A stretch of DNA of 64,000 nt from Diprion similis (taxonomy: Eukaryota > Arthropoda > Insecta > Hymenoptera > Diprionidae): assembly GCF_021155765.1 (NCBI RefSeq), contig NC_060110.1:21040001-21104000 (forward strand), read 5' to 3'. The first letter of the stretch is position 1, and each line of letters starts with the position of its first letter. A program made the translations under genes and the position numbers. Positions 50,301 to 62,636 of the stretch are shown here, piece after piece. The notes under the pieces are model-generated. The model did not search any database and was not told the origin of the DNA. It saw nothing but the letters and a program-made list of their open reading frames with translations.

Positions 50301-53066
50301 AAAATGTCGCGTTGCGTAGGGATCGAACAAAAAAAAAAAAAAAAAAAACTAAAAAATAAAAAATAAAAAGATACGTTCAAAGCATATTTGCTCGGCACGC
50401 CCGCTTGAACGTAACGATCATGCTGCTGTATAAAACGAATATCGGCAATGAGGATGTTACCCGCAGCGTTCGTCGAGATCGTTAGAGTTTAGAGTTTTGG
50501 ACCGTTATAAGCAGCCGTTCGCTTCGCCAGAGCCTCCGGGCACTTCTGCCGATTGCTTTGGCCAGGCCGTCATATTCGTGCTACGGAATCAGCTCCGTTA
50601 AGCGCAGGCTTACAACCGTTCGATTAATTTTCTTCCCAACTTTGCCATCGGCAATTTACCCGTTTTGCATTCCATTCAAAGCCTACAAAAGCTTGGATTC
50701 GCGGAAAAGTCTGTCTCCGAAAATTAATAAACCGCATCAAAAACTCACTTGTTATAGCACCAAAAGCTCTGGTGGTAAAGCCCCCCCCCCCCCCCCCCCC
50801 CTCCTCCTCCACACGAAAAATCGGATGACATAGAATTTAGATTTAGATTTAGATACATAGATCAGCGCTGTTACGATTGGAAAAGGGGCTGGAACGTGGA
50901 CGGCAAAAATGCGTAGCAAAAATTTGTCCAAAAATATTGTATCTGAAGTTTTATTCGGTCGAGCATGCCCGAAAACTCAACACCTTGTTTCCGGTTATTC
51001 AGGGTTCCGATAACAAACGAATGAAGTGTTTTGGATTATTTGGATATCGTGATTTTGGATAGCCCGTAAAGTCAGATTTACCCTTGCGGACTTTGAGTTT
51101 TCGAGTTTTTTGATCTAGGTCGTATTTGTGAGGTAAAAATTGGACTCCTCGAGCATTTTGCACCCCGTGTGAAATGGATGAAAGTTGAGACTCACCGTTG
51201 ACTCGCTGCGAGGCAGGCGGGAGGTCGATTTTCTTGTGCCTGGCGACGGTGAATCGGGTTCTCGTCCGGTCTTCCCTGTCCTCGGCAGGTAGGGGATGCT
51301 CGTCCCTGACGGGAGGCAGGGATCCCGAATCTGCGACCATGCCGCCGGGATCGGTGAAAACGCTGTCGCTGGACGATGACTCCTGGCTCGGCGGCGTGGG
51401 CACATCAGGGGTAACCAGGCTCTTGTTCGCGCGATGCCACGAGTCCGTGACCAGCAGAGGAGGCCCCTCCGAGCCGACGCTGAGGGACGTGGGTGGGGGT
51501 CCCTCGGGCCCCGAGCGGTCCCAGGGGTCCGGGGGACGCGAGGATTCGAGAGGCTGAGGTGGGGGGACAGGACCGGATTCCGGCGGAGCCCCGGCATCGG
51601 GGTGGACGATGTCCTTTGCCTCTTCTTCCTCTTTCTCGTCACGCCGGCCGTCTTGAAATCCGGGATTTTCTGGTGAGGCCTGTCAGTGCGAAGAGAAATC
51701 GTGCGAGCGTGAATGGTAAATGGTGAGTGACGGTTCCCCCTCTTTTTTCTTTTTTTCCAAGCAGTCGTAGCATCTGGTTGACAGAGGCAGTCATCGTAAA
51801 GTATCTTTGCTGCACAATACTAGCTCGTACTGCTCTATGAACTGTTCTAGATTCTGCGTATATATGTATAAACTTATACCAACGCTACGCAGAATGATCG
51901 TGTAGTCTTTTTAACCGTCTCGTTAGTGTACATAGACCAGAAAATTTATCTCACGGAAATCTTGACTTGTTTACATATACACACTATATGTATACATATA
52001 TATATTCTATATACCTATACATTTGTGACGAAATAATGTATAAAAATAACAAATTATATACGGCTTGTGAACTCAAGTAATTGTGAAAAGAACCTTTAAT
52101 CTGCAGGATACGGAAATAGAAACGTTTCAGGGAATTTCAAATTCGTATCTAAACATTACTCGAAATCAGTCAAACTCATCTAACGGAGAAATTATTTTTT
52201 CTAACGCGCGAATTCTGAGTGAAGTTTGAATTTATACGAAAAAATAACACTAGTCACTAGTATGATTTGAAAAATAATACCTGCAGTCAAATGAACTCCT
52301 CGACTTGATCACAAGGTCTTATTTGCTTTAAGTAGTTGAGTTTATTCAACAGATTCGTCACAGTACCTATTTTTTCTTGTACTATATGTATAGCTGCTCA
52401 CTATCTTGTGTTCTAAAGTTCAATAACCACTGATTGTGTACAAACGTTCATTCTTTCAAGTGAGTTAATTCAGTCCACAGTGAAACACACTAATTATACG
52501 ATGCAAGCTCATATTACATGTTCACCATAGTTAACACGATAAACGAGGTAATCATCCAATGACTTTCCTCTGCACGTTTGTACGATGTGAAAAATTTTTA
52601 CTCCTAATGTAACCATAATTCAAAAGCATTACTTGACAGAGAAAAACGCTGGTTAGTTACTGGTCTTATTTTCTATCAATCGACACCAGACAACATTGAC
52701 TTGAATTCTAAGCAGGGTGGGTCACTCCGGCGTGAGAAGATAGTTCGAACAGCTTCTTTCACGACGTGTAACAAGTGCGCGAATGCTAGGCTAAGATTTG
52801 GTGAAATAAGTTAGCGAGCAAAAGGTTGTTACGAAAAATCCTAGACAACGTTCGCGATTGAATCGATCGAAAAAGAGACTCACTTTCGGTACCTTCTGCC
52901 TTCTGGCCGAGGTCTGGACCTTCTCGAATGCGACCTTGTGCTCGGACTGGTCCAGCTCATCCAGACTCTGCGAGAGCTTGGAGGTGGGATCTGCGGCTCG
53001 ACTGCTGGTGTCGTCGTTGGATCGGTTCTTCTTCTTCCGTTTGGCATCGCTTTGTAGATTGCCCAT
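41375..53066 (-). CDS. capu: Cappuccino, FMN-family formin (long isoform)
   Basis: Exons: complement of 53066-52884, 51679-51196, 48633-48430, 44965-44796, 44704-43264, 43156-43038, 42849-42565, 42469-41932, 41862-41609 and 41524-41375, 3828 nt, 1275 aa, all phases consistent. The N-terminal region contains [18 protein letters not shown], as in Drosophila Capu. Then come a coiled coil ([19 protein letters not shown]), a proline-rich FH1 region (about residues 635-825) with repeated PPPPPMPGM units, and an FH2 domain (about 835-1226) with [29 protein letters not shown] and LGKLKDVKS. The short basic tail ([16 protein letters not shown]) fits the Spire-binding end. Capu nucleates actin filaments with Spire and sets oocyte polarity in flies. 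The start [13 protein letters not shown] fits N-myristoylation; an upstream in-frame ATG at 53276 is possible. Confidence 0.93.
43390..43610 (-). repeat. Proline-rich minisatellite in the capu FH1 region
   Basis: Near-identical 33-bp units encode PPPPPMPGM followed by two variable residues (VLA, MG, LG, VG, AG). At least five units run in tandem. Each Pro run is a potential profilin-binding site, so copy-number changes would alter the number of profilin sites. Confidence 0.8.
44966..46808. other. capu intron, part downstream of the nested ORF
   Basis: No exon is supported. A 96-codon plus-strand frame at 45441-45731 is unrecognised. An unpaired CAGGGTGGCC word at 45919-45928 matches the left terminus of the TIR element at 36.2 kb but has no partner. 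Confidence 0.45.
46809..47216 (-). CDS. Nested intronless ORF, 135 aa, unrecognised
   Basis: An ATG-to-stop frame lying wholly in the capu intron between exons 3 and 4, on the same strand. The product is hydrophilic and mostly helical, with [19 protein letters not shown], then a charged helix ([22 protein letters not shown]) and [19 protein letters not shown]. There is no signal peptide or membrane segment. The spacing R...L..E...+..EL...G is loosely like small ciliary microtubule-inner proteins such as CFAP141, but this is a guess. It could also be an alternatively spliced capu exon, although no acceptor precedes it in frame. The composition is less AT-rich than the surrounding intron, which favours a real gene. 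Confidence 0.55.
   Translation of the reverse strand: MKVKGLPNKMCVMPVETTMLTPLLQDRVRVSRRQMLMHPGFLDHWNLGIFRTKTRAEDLDFARKNGEIIEQNELREKSDVILQEVHLEFKLLKNIEDIGARNITKVLTTITMADDTFARGFKSREGRFKDFLLSC
47217..48429. other. capu intron, part upstream of the nested ORF
   Basis: If the nested ORF is a gene, its promoter lies here. A 104-codon plus-strand frame at 47506-47820 is unrecognised and judged uncertain. Confidence 0.4.
48430..48691 (-). CDS. capu: Alternative first coding exon of capu (short isoform)
   Basis: The capu exon at 48633-48430 is open upstream of its acceptor. A start at 48691 ([20 protein letters not shown]) reads without splicing into the shared STLNAATPT sequence. The isoform would be 1072 aa and lack both the MGN N-terminus and the acidic exon at 51196-51679. 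The acceptor TTTCCAG used by the long form lies inside this frame, so the two forms are mutually exclusive. Confidence 0.55.
48692..51195. other. capu intron / alternative promoter region
   Basis: There is no further exon. It contains a TATAAAA word at 50426-50432 followed by GC-richer sequence (possible plus-strand promoter), a poly-A run near 50329-50347 and a 21-nt C run at 50781-50801. Promoter elements of the short capu isoform should lie just right of 48691. Confidence 0.4.
51680..52883. other. capu intron 1
   Basis: AT-rich DNA with TATA-type microsatellite near 51980-52010. No exon is supported. Confidence 0.5.
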
Positions 53067-56000
53067 TTCGGGCGTCCCGGCGGCGATGCCAACTACCCTG
53101 GCGACTCCGGCATCCCCGGCATAGATTGCCGCTCTCAACGAGTTTATCCAGAATCGTGCTATTTCTCTCAGCTTCGGTCTCTGAGGGCGCGACTCGGCTC
53201 CACGACCGGCGTTTGCGCACTCCGATTTATCCCCGCCGTTACCGACGTCGTTCACGTCGCTCGATAACAGAGACATGCTTCCACTACATGCTGATCTCAA
53301 CGTGTTGGTGTCTCCGGCACGTTTACCTTCGTCACGAGGCACGGCGACCAGCTGTCTTTGACAGCTGATTTCCTGATTACATTCGCCTTCTCCTACTCTT
53401 TCGCTTAGAGTTATAGCCTCAACCCCTTATCACGCTTCTTTTCTTCTCGCCTTGGTTTCACTGTCCGCATACCGGTGCGTGGTTAATCCTTGTCGAGTAG
53501 ATTGGTCCACGAGCTTAAAATGTGTATTTAATATTATCTGGTCGAGAAATTATCGCGTTAATCGTTAAAACCGTTAAATAATCGGAGCACTTGCACCGGT
53601 TTATGAAAAGCGAAGCTTTGAGTCTGCTTGATGAAGTCACATTGGTTTTGGGTTCGGTGGAACGTTGCGTAAACACGAAATGATTGTGTTGATATTCCTT
53701 AGATCGAGCACGTATAACCATTGTAGTATATTAACTTTGCTCAGCCGTGAAGAGAGCGGTTCCTGCGTCATTCCCTCTGCTTGGTGTATTTTTGTCAGGA
53801 TACGAATGGATTCACGCGGAAGTTCCGCTGCGCTGTGGTAGTAGAATACGTACAACAAAAGCTACACCGGACATGAAGTCACGAGATAATAGCGCTGTAC
53901 TACTGCTGTGCTCACTGCCACATACACACAAACAGTGTTTATCGATGAAATACGGAAACGGACAAAGATCGTGTGAATAATGGCTTGGGTGACTAGGTAT
54001 TCACACGCCTGGACGTCATCCTCTTCGGTAATTCACATCACTACGATCTTCGCAGGACGCGCCGACGGTGCAGATGCGGTTTTTTTTAAATCGCACGAAA
54101 GGAGCAGATGCGTGGACGGAAGTAAGAGGAGTTTCAGAAAACACAATTTTCTTAGGTCTCAAAGTTTTCAAATAAATCCTCTCTTATTGCATTCTTTTAC
54201 CTTCATTTTTGCCTTATTTTTGACCAGGTGCGTAAATATTCTCGGTATCAAATTATCGTTAATGGAAATCCTTCGTCTTGGTTGGATTAGTATTTTTTTG
54301 AATGTACTGCAACTTTTTAATAATGCCAAAAATACTGTAACTGGTTCAAAAGTTCATGAAATTAAACCTCACGATTTATCTTCGATTTTAATTTCATTTT
54401 AAGATCGCAATGTTCACATAAGCAGCGACTTTCTTCAAATCGATCGGGTTACGGTGGTTCAGTAACCTCGGCGCGAACGTGAGGGTGAAGAAAACTGATA
54501 TTGATTAAGACACCTATAATTACACTTGCACGTGAGTTATTTGATTGAAAAAACTGTTTTTTTTTTCGTATAATAAGCGTGAAATCTGTACGACGTGCAC
54601 GTTAATCGTGTTAAAGCTTCTCCATTTATCGGTGCTGTTGGAGAGTAGAAAATTGTTTCACTGGTTCGACTGAATATGAGTTGACGAAAGCCTTTCACCT
54701 TTCACGGAGTTTGATACGCACTTAAAAATGTTTATTCACACTTTTCCATTCAAATTTTGAGCACAATGGTTTCTTTAATGAGAGGATTGAAATAAAAACA
54801 ATTCTAAGCTCGTACCGATTTCGATAGTCTTAAGTAAAATGGAAAAGGAAAACGGGTCGCTGGTTTGCGCTACCCGGCCCTGGACTTTATTTTCTCGCTA
54901 CGATGCTTCTTGCCGAGCAGCCGCTGGTCCGTTGACCCAGGTTTACTGCACATTGACTACCGCTGCCACCCCCAGGAAGCCTGCAGTTTAGAGGCCGGGT
55001 TGTTTGTACCTTTGCGTGTAAAAGCCGGTGCGCAGGTAAGCTACACATGGACATACATACTCAGGTCGATTCTTCGGCATCCCGTGAGGTCGGGTGAGTT
55101 GTAGTAACAGAAGCTCTGGAGAGAAAAAATTCTCTCCCAATTTTTCTGGATTCTAGGAATTGCAGTAATATTACGAGTGAACGAAAAATCACTGTTTTGT
55201 AGCTTTAGGGTAACTTTGAAATAGTTTCATTTGCAAAATATAAATACAAAGCTTCAGACGGTACTAAAGTTGCAAAATTAACGTAAGTTTATTAATTCTT
55301 TTCGTATTCAAATCTCGTTGACAAATTTTTTCAGACAATGTACACAATTTGAGAGGAAAAAAATGAGGACAATAATCGCCTTTTCTTCTTTCTTATACGA
55401 TTTTATAATTTAATCAATATTCAATGAAATATTTTCCCGCTACGATTATCTACTCCGCTGCGATAAAACAAAGATTCTCGACTTTACAAATCATTGTCGG
55501 TGTGAATAATTTTGTAAACTAAGATTCCAAAACAATTGTTCTACTCATACCCTGATAGAAAATTTTCTACGTGCGAATAGTGCGGCGTTTTTGAAATTTG
55601 CAGAGCTGACAACTAGCTAGTTTTTCGTGCCAATCCGTTTGCCTATGCCGGTGCAGCTTACGAAAAAAACGATAACGAAAAAAACTGAAAGCTCGCTGGT
55701 CACTCGTGATAATCTGGGGTGCGGGTGAAAGGGGATCTTATTTTCTGCTGTAACAGCAATAAAATCCGAATGTGCTTCACTGCTATAGATTTATTGCGTA
55801 GCAGAAACGTCGTGGAATAGAGAAACGCAAACGTAAAATACGGACTACGGCTTGCTGCCATGTTTACCATTGTTGTTAATGTTTATAATGGCGCGACGCA
55901 CGGCGTCCAATCTCGATGCGGGGTCACTGCGGTTGCCCATTTTTACACAGAATATTCCTCGCAGATTGCTGAGCGACCGTAGCGCGTCGCATCGACGCTC

Positions 56001-56700
56001 AGCGTCGCGACGTAACGCATTTCCCTCCCGATACGCAGGCGTCGGACTCGACGAGGCGCGTTGATCCTGAGCGGCCTAATCAAATTGTGAGAACCACGCG
56101 CTCGACTATTTTCATTGTTCAAACCACTTCCGGAGGGAATAAGAAAGGCCCTGATTATTGCATTCGTACCTACCTGCAAGTGGAAAGATTCTCGCCCCTT
56201 GATACTGGTGGGATCTTCATTTGAATGAATCAATTTTTTGTCTTGAATAACACCAAAGTACGTTTCTAATTCAGAATACTATTTTCTATATGATTAAAGC
56301 AAATTCCTGGTCTCGATACGAAATTTTTTTCACTTTTAACAACGTCTGGTTTAGTTTTCTTGACCAAACGATCACGCGCGCAATGGCAAGGAATTTTAAT
56401 CGAATAAAAGCCTGGTTTACGCAGTTTCGAAATCGTACGTTTTTCTCCGGTAAAAAAAAACAATCAAGCTGCGTTGAATTTAGTTTGTTTGTTGTTTTTC
56501 TCTTTAAGTTGAATTTTTCAATCGACAAAATCCGATGAATCCGTAAAATATTAGTACCTAACCAAAATGTGATTGTCAGCTCTCGTTTCGGCTCAGGTTT
56601 GGATAGTTTATAGACATTGATTAAGTCTGAACGAAGTATCGCCAGATTCTGCCTGAAGTAAAAAAGTTTTTTTCGATTAATAGGCGACATTAGAGTGGAT
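53067..56700. other. Region upstream of capu, toward the echinoid 3' end
   Basis: It contains the capu promoter and 5' UTR. At about 54866-55035 a GC-richer plus-strand frame (58 codons, including SSRWSVDPGLLHIDYRCH) ends exactly at a good donor, GCGCAG|GTAAGC, and may be an orphan exon. At 56764-56775 the plus strand reads CAACATGGCGGC, a fit to the YY1 start-site motif. No complete gene is seen. Confidence 0.4.
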
Positions 56701-57063
56701 ATCGGATCCGCAAGACCCAATAGAATTCTGCTAAGAGTCCTCGTATTTCATGATCAAAATTCAACATGGCGGCCCGTGCAGATAGCTGACGATTAGCATC
56801 AGCAGAACCGAAAAGAGTCCGAAAAAAGAGAGAAGATGTAGAAACAGAGATCGGAAAGTAACCGATTTATCAATGTAATGCATAAAAATTAATACATGGA
56901 TGCGGGTTTGTGAAAATATTGAACTTCCGAATTACCATGAATCGATTATTTATTACTCGAGGTACAAATCAACTTTATATGGAAATATAGATATAAAGGC
57001 TTATGAGAGCTGCTGCAACTGTTAGGTAATGTCACGGAGCTGATAACAGTAATGATGATAATA

Positions 57064-57101
<38 letters not shown>

Positions 57102-58391
57102 CATAATAATACGTGCGGTCAGTACTCAAAACTGTCTCTTTATCATTTATTTATATTGCAACATAAAATTTGTACAAAATAATAATTCATAATGTTCATC
57201 GTAATAATGACAATAATAAAAGTAATAATAATATTAATAGCAATAAAAATAATAGACAATAATTAATATATAATATGATGTGTATATATATACAAATTGA
57301 AATAATCGATGATCCAGACACGCTCCAATATATCGGATGTTCAAATATTGAACAAAATAACAAATCATAAAATCATTCGGAAGTACATCATATATTGTAC
57401 GTATAATCACTATAGGGTCGAGATTTCGCATACGATATATCTGTTCATCTATCAGTTTAACTTTTCATCATATTTTCATTATTTTTTTTTTATTCGTTAA
57501 TTAAGTAGTTTAGCAGCTGCTGCGAAGGTTTTCTTTCTTAAATTTTTTTTTTTTTTCAAGGATATTTAAAAATTTAATAATAACTCATTCGAATTACATG
57601 ATTTACGTTGTAGTTAAATATTTTTTTGTTTATACATAATGTATACGAGTCTTAGAGCGTAACATGTTTCTCTGCCATTCTGTCATTCCATCTTTGTTTT
57701 TATTACTATTATCATAATATATATATATATATACATATTTCTCACGGTATTTTTTTTTCTATAAGTGTAGTTCTTTCGTCTTATTTATCTTCTGAAAATC
57801 GTTTTCTATTTAATTCAATTTCAAAATTCTCCTAACTTCAGTTTGCGTTTGTTTCGTTTATTTTTTTTTACAAGTGATGACGGGGGCTTTTCGCTCGGCC
57901 GACGTTCGTATATCCGCGAATACGTCGCGCTTTAATTCGTGTATTTATATATATAGACTCTATATATTATACAAGGTTTCCCTTTTTTTTTTTTTTTCTT
58001 CATTATGCAAAAATATTTCAACTATCTCTTTCACGCTTCGCTGCTCGTCCACACGCAATTTACTCGCGTTTGCTTGCACGCCTTATATTTAACGTAGAGC
58101 TTGCAAGCACGTATCGCATATACATACATACAATTGCTCTCATCAATCACCGCGTTGCACATCTGCCTGATTCTCATTCATACCGTTATACTCGAACGCA
58201 CACATATACATATTTTTTATAATTCGTTATATTATAATATTATTATATGATACAAGAGTTTTTTTCATCTTATTTTTCTTTCTCTTCGTTCATAACTCGA
58301 CCTCCCTCTCCTCTTCGTCTTCTATCAACACTTTATGATTATACCATCGAAATAGATTATAAAAAAGATTTTTTTTCATATATATATATAC

Positions 58392-58433
<42 letters not shown>

Positions 58434-60544
58434 GTGTATAACGAAATTGATCATATATGGGACAACGATCGACTCACGTCGGCCAGGCGATCGACCCACG
58501 GTGTTGTGTATGATGTATACAATTAGATAAAATATGAGAGTTGACAAGGTAAATTTGAAAACTCTACGTTATAACTATATTCACGCGTATTGCTGGGAAT
58601 CACACGGGGCTGGGATACAAAGGTCAAGTGAGCTGGACGAGGGTCGTGTGCGACTTCAGGGGTTGAAATTTTGGAAATCTATACACGATTAGAGGATCGT
58701 GTACGTGTAATATACTATTTATACAGCTATAACGATACGTGTGCGTCAATTGATCGATAAGGTAGGTTTCTCTTTTGAGTATTTTATTTTTTCTTCTTTT
58801 TATATTATAAGCCAATATTATTGTTGCTTAGTAATTATCGTTACGAGAAACAGAATGATTGAAAAACAAATGTAAAGAAATCCTCCCGATTATGCATAAA
58901 TTTGTCAGTTCGTGATAAGACGAGAACCCGATGCCCGTATTTTTATTACTTTCACTTACATTTTTCAAAAGAATTTTACGGTGAAGTTCCAAATCGATTT
59001 CTAGCATTTTATTCGTATGAATTTTTGATCACTTTTAATAAACTAGAAAAAAAAAAATTGTGCTATTTCAAGTCGGCTGCGAAAATATTATAAGTTGATT
59101 TGTTAGAAAATTTGGGTGTGAAGTTTTAAGCATAAATACCGGCACCGAGTAACATCCTTGTTTCTCCTTCTATCCGTCCACAATTTCACATATGAATATA
59201 TAAGAAAGAGATTCATTCTCCGTAACATAAATAGCAAAGAAGATATAATAATAATATTATATGAGATCACGTGTTTAAAAAAAGTATCTTGATATAATTT
59301 TTGTCTAATATTTCTTCAATTTGTTCCTACGTAGTGTTCATAATACAACGTTAGTTAAATGGCAATAGAAAACATGATGTAAAATAATAATTTTTAATTT
59401 TTTTTATTCTTTGTTCGATTTTTCTTAGTAATATAATACATCGCGATAATGGAGATGAAATATTTTTTTTTTACATCTATAACAGCGTAAGGAAAACAGA
59501 AATAAAAATGTCAATTTTAATTAATTTATGTTATCAGAGTTGATGATTTTCCATAGATAAAAAACCACAAAAATTTGTTTATTTAAAAATAAAATGAAAT
59601 ACGAAAACGAGTTGTACTGAATTGTAGAGTGTTTTGAATACTTTTTTCCCAAGCATGTGTCGACGAGCTAGGTTTTTCCACACTACCGCATAATGTATTA
59701 ATTAATTAATTCGGGCCGTAGCAAATTAGCTCATGCAGACATGCGTGTAAATAGAGAAAAAAGAGAGAAAAGGAGCGAGAAAAATAGAGAGTGAGACACA
59801 ACAATCACGCACATATGTAAAATGTTGGGAGATTTAGTGAATTTTTTTGTATAGTTTAAGTATAAGTATACGGTTTAAGAACACATTGAGCCTTAATTAT
59901 TAATTAAGTATTATCCCTAATTTCTATTTATACTCTTTATATAATAATATTTACACAAAATACTTTGAAATATATATGTATATATAATGTGGTATATGCG
60001 TAATGTACGTATATTAAACCGCGTTAAGTGAATAATTCAGAGTCGGCATGGCTCGGAAAATTCGTTTTCTCTCGTCGTTTAATTTCGTCTATCTCGATGA
60101 GACAATAAGGAACAAGAAAATTCCATCGCTTCGGCTCGAATTAATCTATCGTACATCGTGCGTAAGTGTAAGTTTTAAACGTGTTGTTTGCAACAAATGT
60201 CTGCGCATTTGTAAATAGGTACTATATATAATGTATATATCAGTGATCGTGGTTTAATAAGAGATCGTGTAATAGTTTCGTCGTAGCAGCTACCGTATTC
60301 GTACTAATTCGTAATAATCGTATTAATGTTTTATATATATATATATATACCTATATCTTACATATATAAACACTATATTGCCCAGATTCAGATACATAGA
60401 CTGTACATAATCACGTCACATTGATAAATACAATTCTTGTTTTTTGTTTTTTTGCTTTTTCTTACACATCCATTTACTAGCGGTAATTAACTTTCTCGCT
60501 TTGTTCGCAACCGGGTAATTTGTTTTATTCGCAACGAGACCACG

Positions 60545-60591
<47 letters not shown>

Positions 60592-62636
60592 TGCACAGTC
60601 ATTCCTCGAATACGTTTATTCACAATTATAATCTCACACTTCGCTCACGATATAAAAGTATAAAATACACGGGATTTTCACAGGTCGTTGTGTAATTGCT
60701 GGCTTCCAACAAATTTTTTATTTAAATTGCGGGAAATATGCAGGAATGACGATGAGAATACTAAGATAGAAATACTAAGGATACACATAGTAAGAAATTT
60801 CGGGCAAACTCAAGATTCTGGAGTCGACTTTGCCCGAAATGAAAAAAAAATTAATGTGGTTCCTTGATTTTTCGCCAAGAAATCGATCAACAATAATAGT
60901 TTGTGACGAGAAGTTTGAGTTTCAAAGACGCGATTACACGCGTTTATGAACTCGAAGAGGCACAGGAACCGAAAGTGAAGGGTTTGCGTCGAGAAGTTCT
61001 CTGATACCCTCTCCAATAGCTTGAATAAGTCTCTTCGAAACTAACTGGTTGAGCAGCTTAGCGCTTAGTATTGAGAGCTTGCGGGTTGTTCAGTTGAACC
61101 GCGGTCAAAGCTTTTCTGGATAGACGCTCATCATCATTTTCTCAAGCACGACTTTGCTTTTCTTTTTATTGCGTCTAGTCTGTGTCTGTGTGACGCGAAA
61201 GCTTTTTTGTCATCGTTCTCGTCTAATGTTTTTCGATTTCCGAATGTGCGTCTGTACTCTCGTTGGCGTTGCACAGTTTTATGATAATTTTTATGAATTC
61301 GGTTGTCTGTAAATTGCGAAAATGAAGGGGAAAAGAGGGTGTGAAATTTAGATTCATATATAACATGGATCAGAAGCCAGCATCGCAACAATAACGAGAT
61401 AATCATATTTTCGATCGTTTGATAAAAACTAAATTAAAATATGTGTACGTATCTATATATATATATATATTTATAATATCGCCTCTGCTTTGGCAGTCTT
61501 TTCATTATAATAGGTATATTTATATAGGTACTTCCATCGATATATAATTTGAATTAGGTATAGTTAATCGATAATCACTTTCATATCAACGCGCACCAAG
61601 TTTATGTATAACGTATAATTTATTATCTTCCAACGTGCTTCCAACGTTGCAGCCTCAATTTTTTTAGTTTTATACATAGGTACGTGCATCTTCTTCAAAT
61701 CACAATCAATTTTTCTGGATTGTTTTTTTTTTTTTGTTTTTTTTTCGTTAAATTTATATTCCTGTTTTTGAGTATGATTCGATATAATTTGTTCATTATC
61801 GTTTTATTAACATGTCGTTAATTTATTATCGGGAGTGCGCAACGAAAATATTCCATACTGAAGACAAGATCCTTCAGGAATGAAATACGAAAAATTATCA
61901 ATGACTTTATTTCACATTCGTTCAAAATTTAGCTGATGATGCAAATAAAAAAAAGAAAGTGACCAAGTTGTTCGAACAAAAAAAAAAATAAAATAAATAA
62001 TAACTATCATGAAATTTAACGATATGACCTGAACCAAACTTGGTGTAAGACGTACATTTTTCAAAGTAACAGTTTCGCATCGAGTTGCGATACTTGGGAA
62101 ACTAAGACTGCTTGAATAAACACCAAGCAGTTTTGTTACAAGAAAAAAAAAAAGGAAAAAATTCACAAAGTTTTGCGCGCACACCCCCGACACCATCGTG
62201 TATTGATATTATTATGACTCATTACCGTAGGAACAACAGCTCGTCATTAACAGTAAAATAGTTCATCGTTACGACATCGTCACAGTTTTTTTTTTTCTTT
62301 TTCTTCATCTTTCTTTACGTCTCTGATTTACTATATTTAGATATTTATTATACATTTGTTCCTCCTCGTTTAATAATTCGTTTTCACTACTAATATTATT
62401 ACAGGTAGACTTTGTCACTCCCTCATTCGCGTTAATAGTTTATCGACAATAAATCCGGCCCGAATACGACGACGGTGAAGAAAATCGATATTCACCGTCG
62501 ATAAATGAGTTAACCAGTCACTACCGTCATGCGATGAAGAGAAGAATAATAAAAAAAAAAACACCAAAAAAAAAGAAAAGAAAATAAACAAAAATAAAAA
62601 AAACTACCAACAACCACCGCATCATTCTTCCCCCGA
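56701..62636 (-). other. Probable long 3' UTR of echinoid
   Basis: About 5.9 kb of very AT-rich DNA with no coding frame, directly downstream (minus strand) of the echinoid coding end and running to near the YY1-like motif. It holds microsatellites: AAT/TAA repeat near 57055-57102, TA repeats at about 58380-58428 and an ATCA repeat at 60545-60591. Neural and adhesion genes of insects often have 3' UTRs of several kb; assignment as UTR is inference. Confidence 0.45.
60545..60591. repeat. ATCA tetranucleotide microsatellite
   Basis: About 11-12 perfect tandem units of ATCA. Confidence 0.9.

Noticed and set aside
51115-51642. 175-codon minus-strand frame overlapping capu exon 2
   Set aside because: The other minus-strand frame continues both neighbouring capu exons in phase; this Arg/Pro-rich frame is its shadow.
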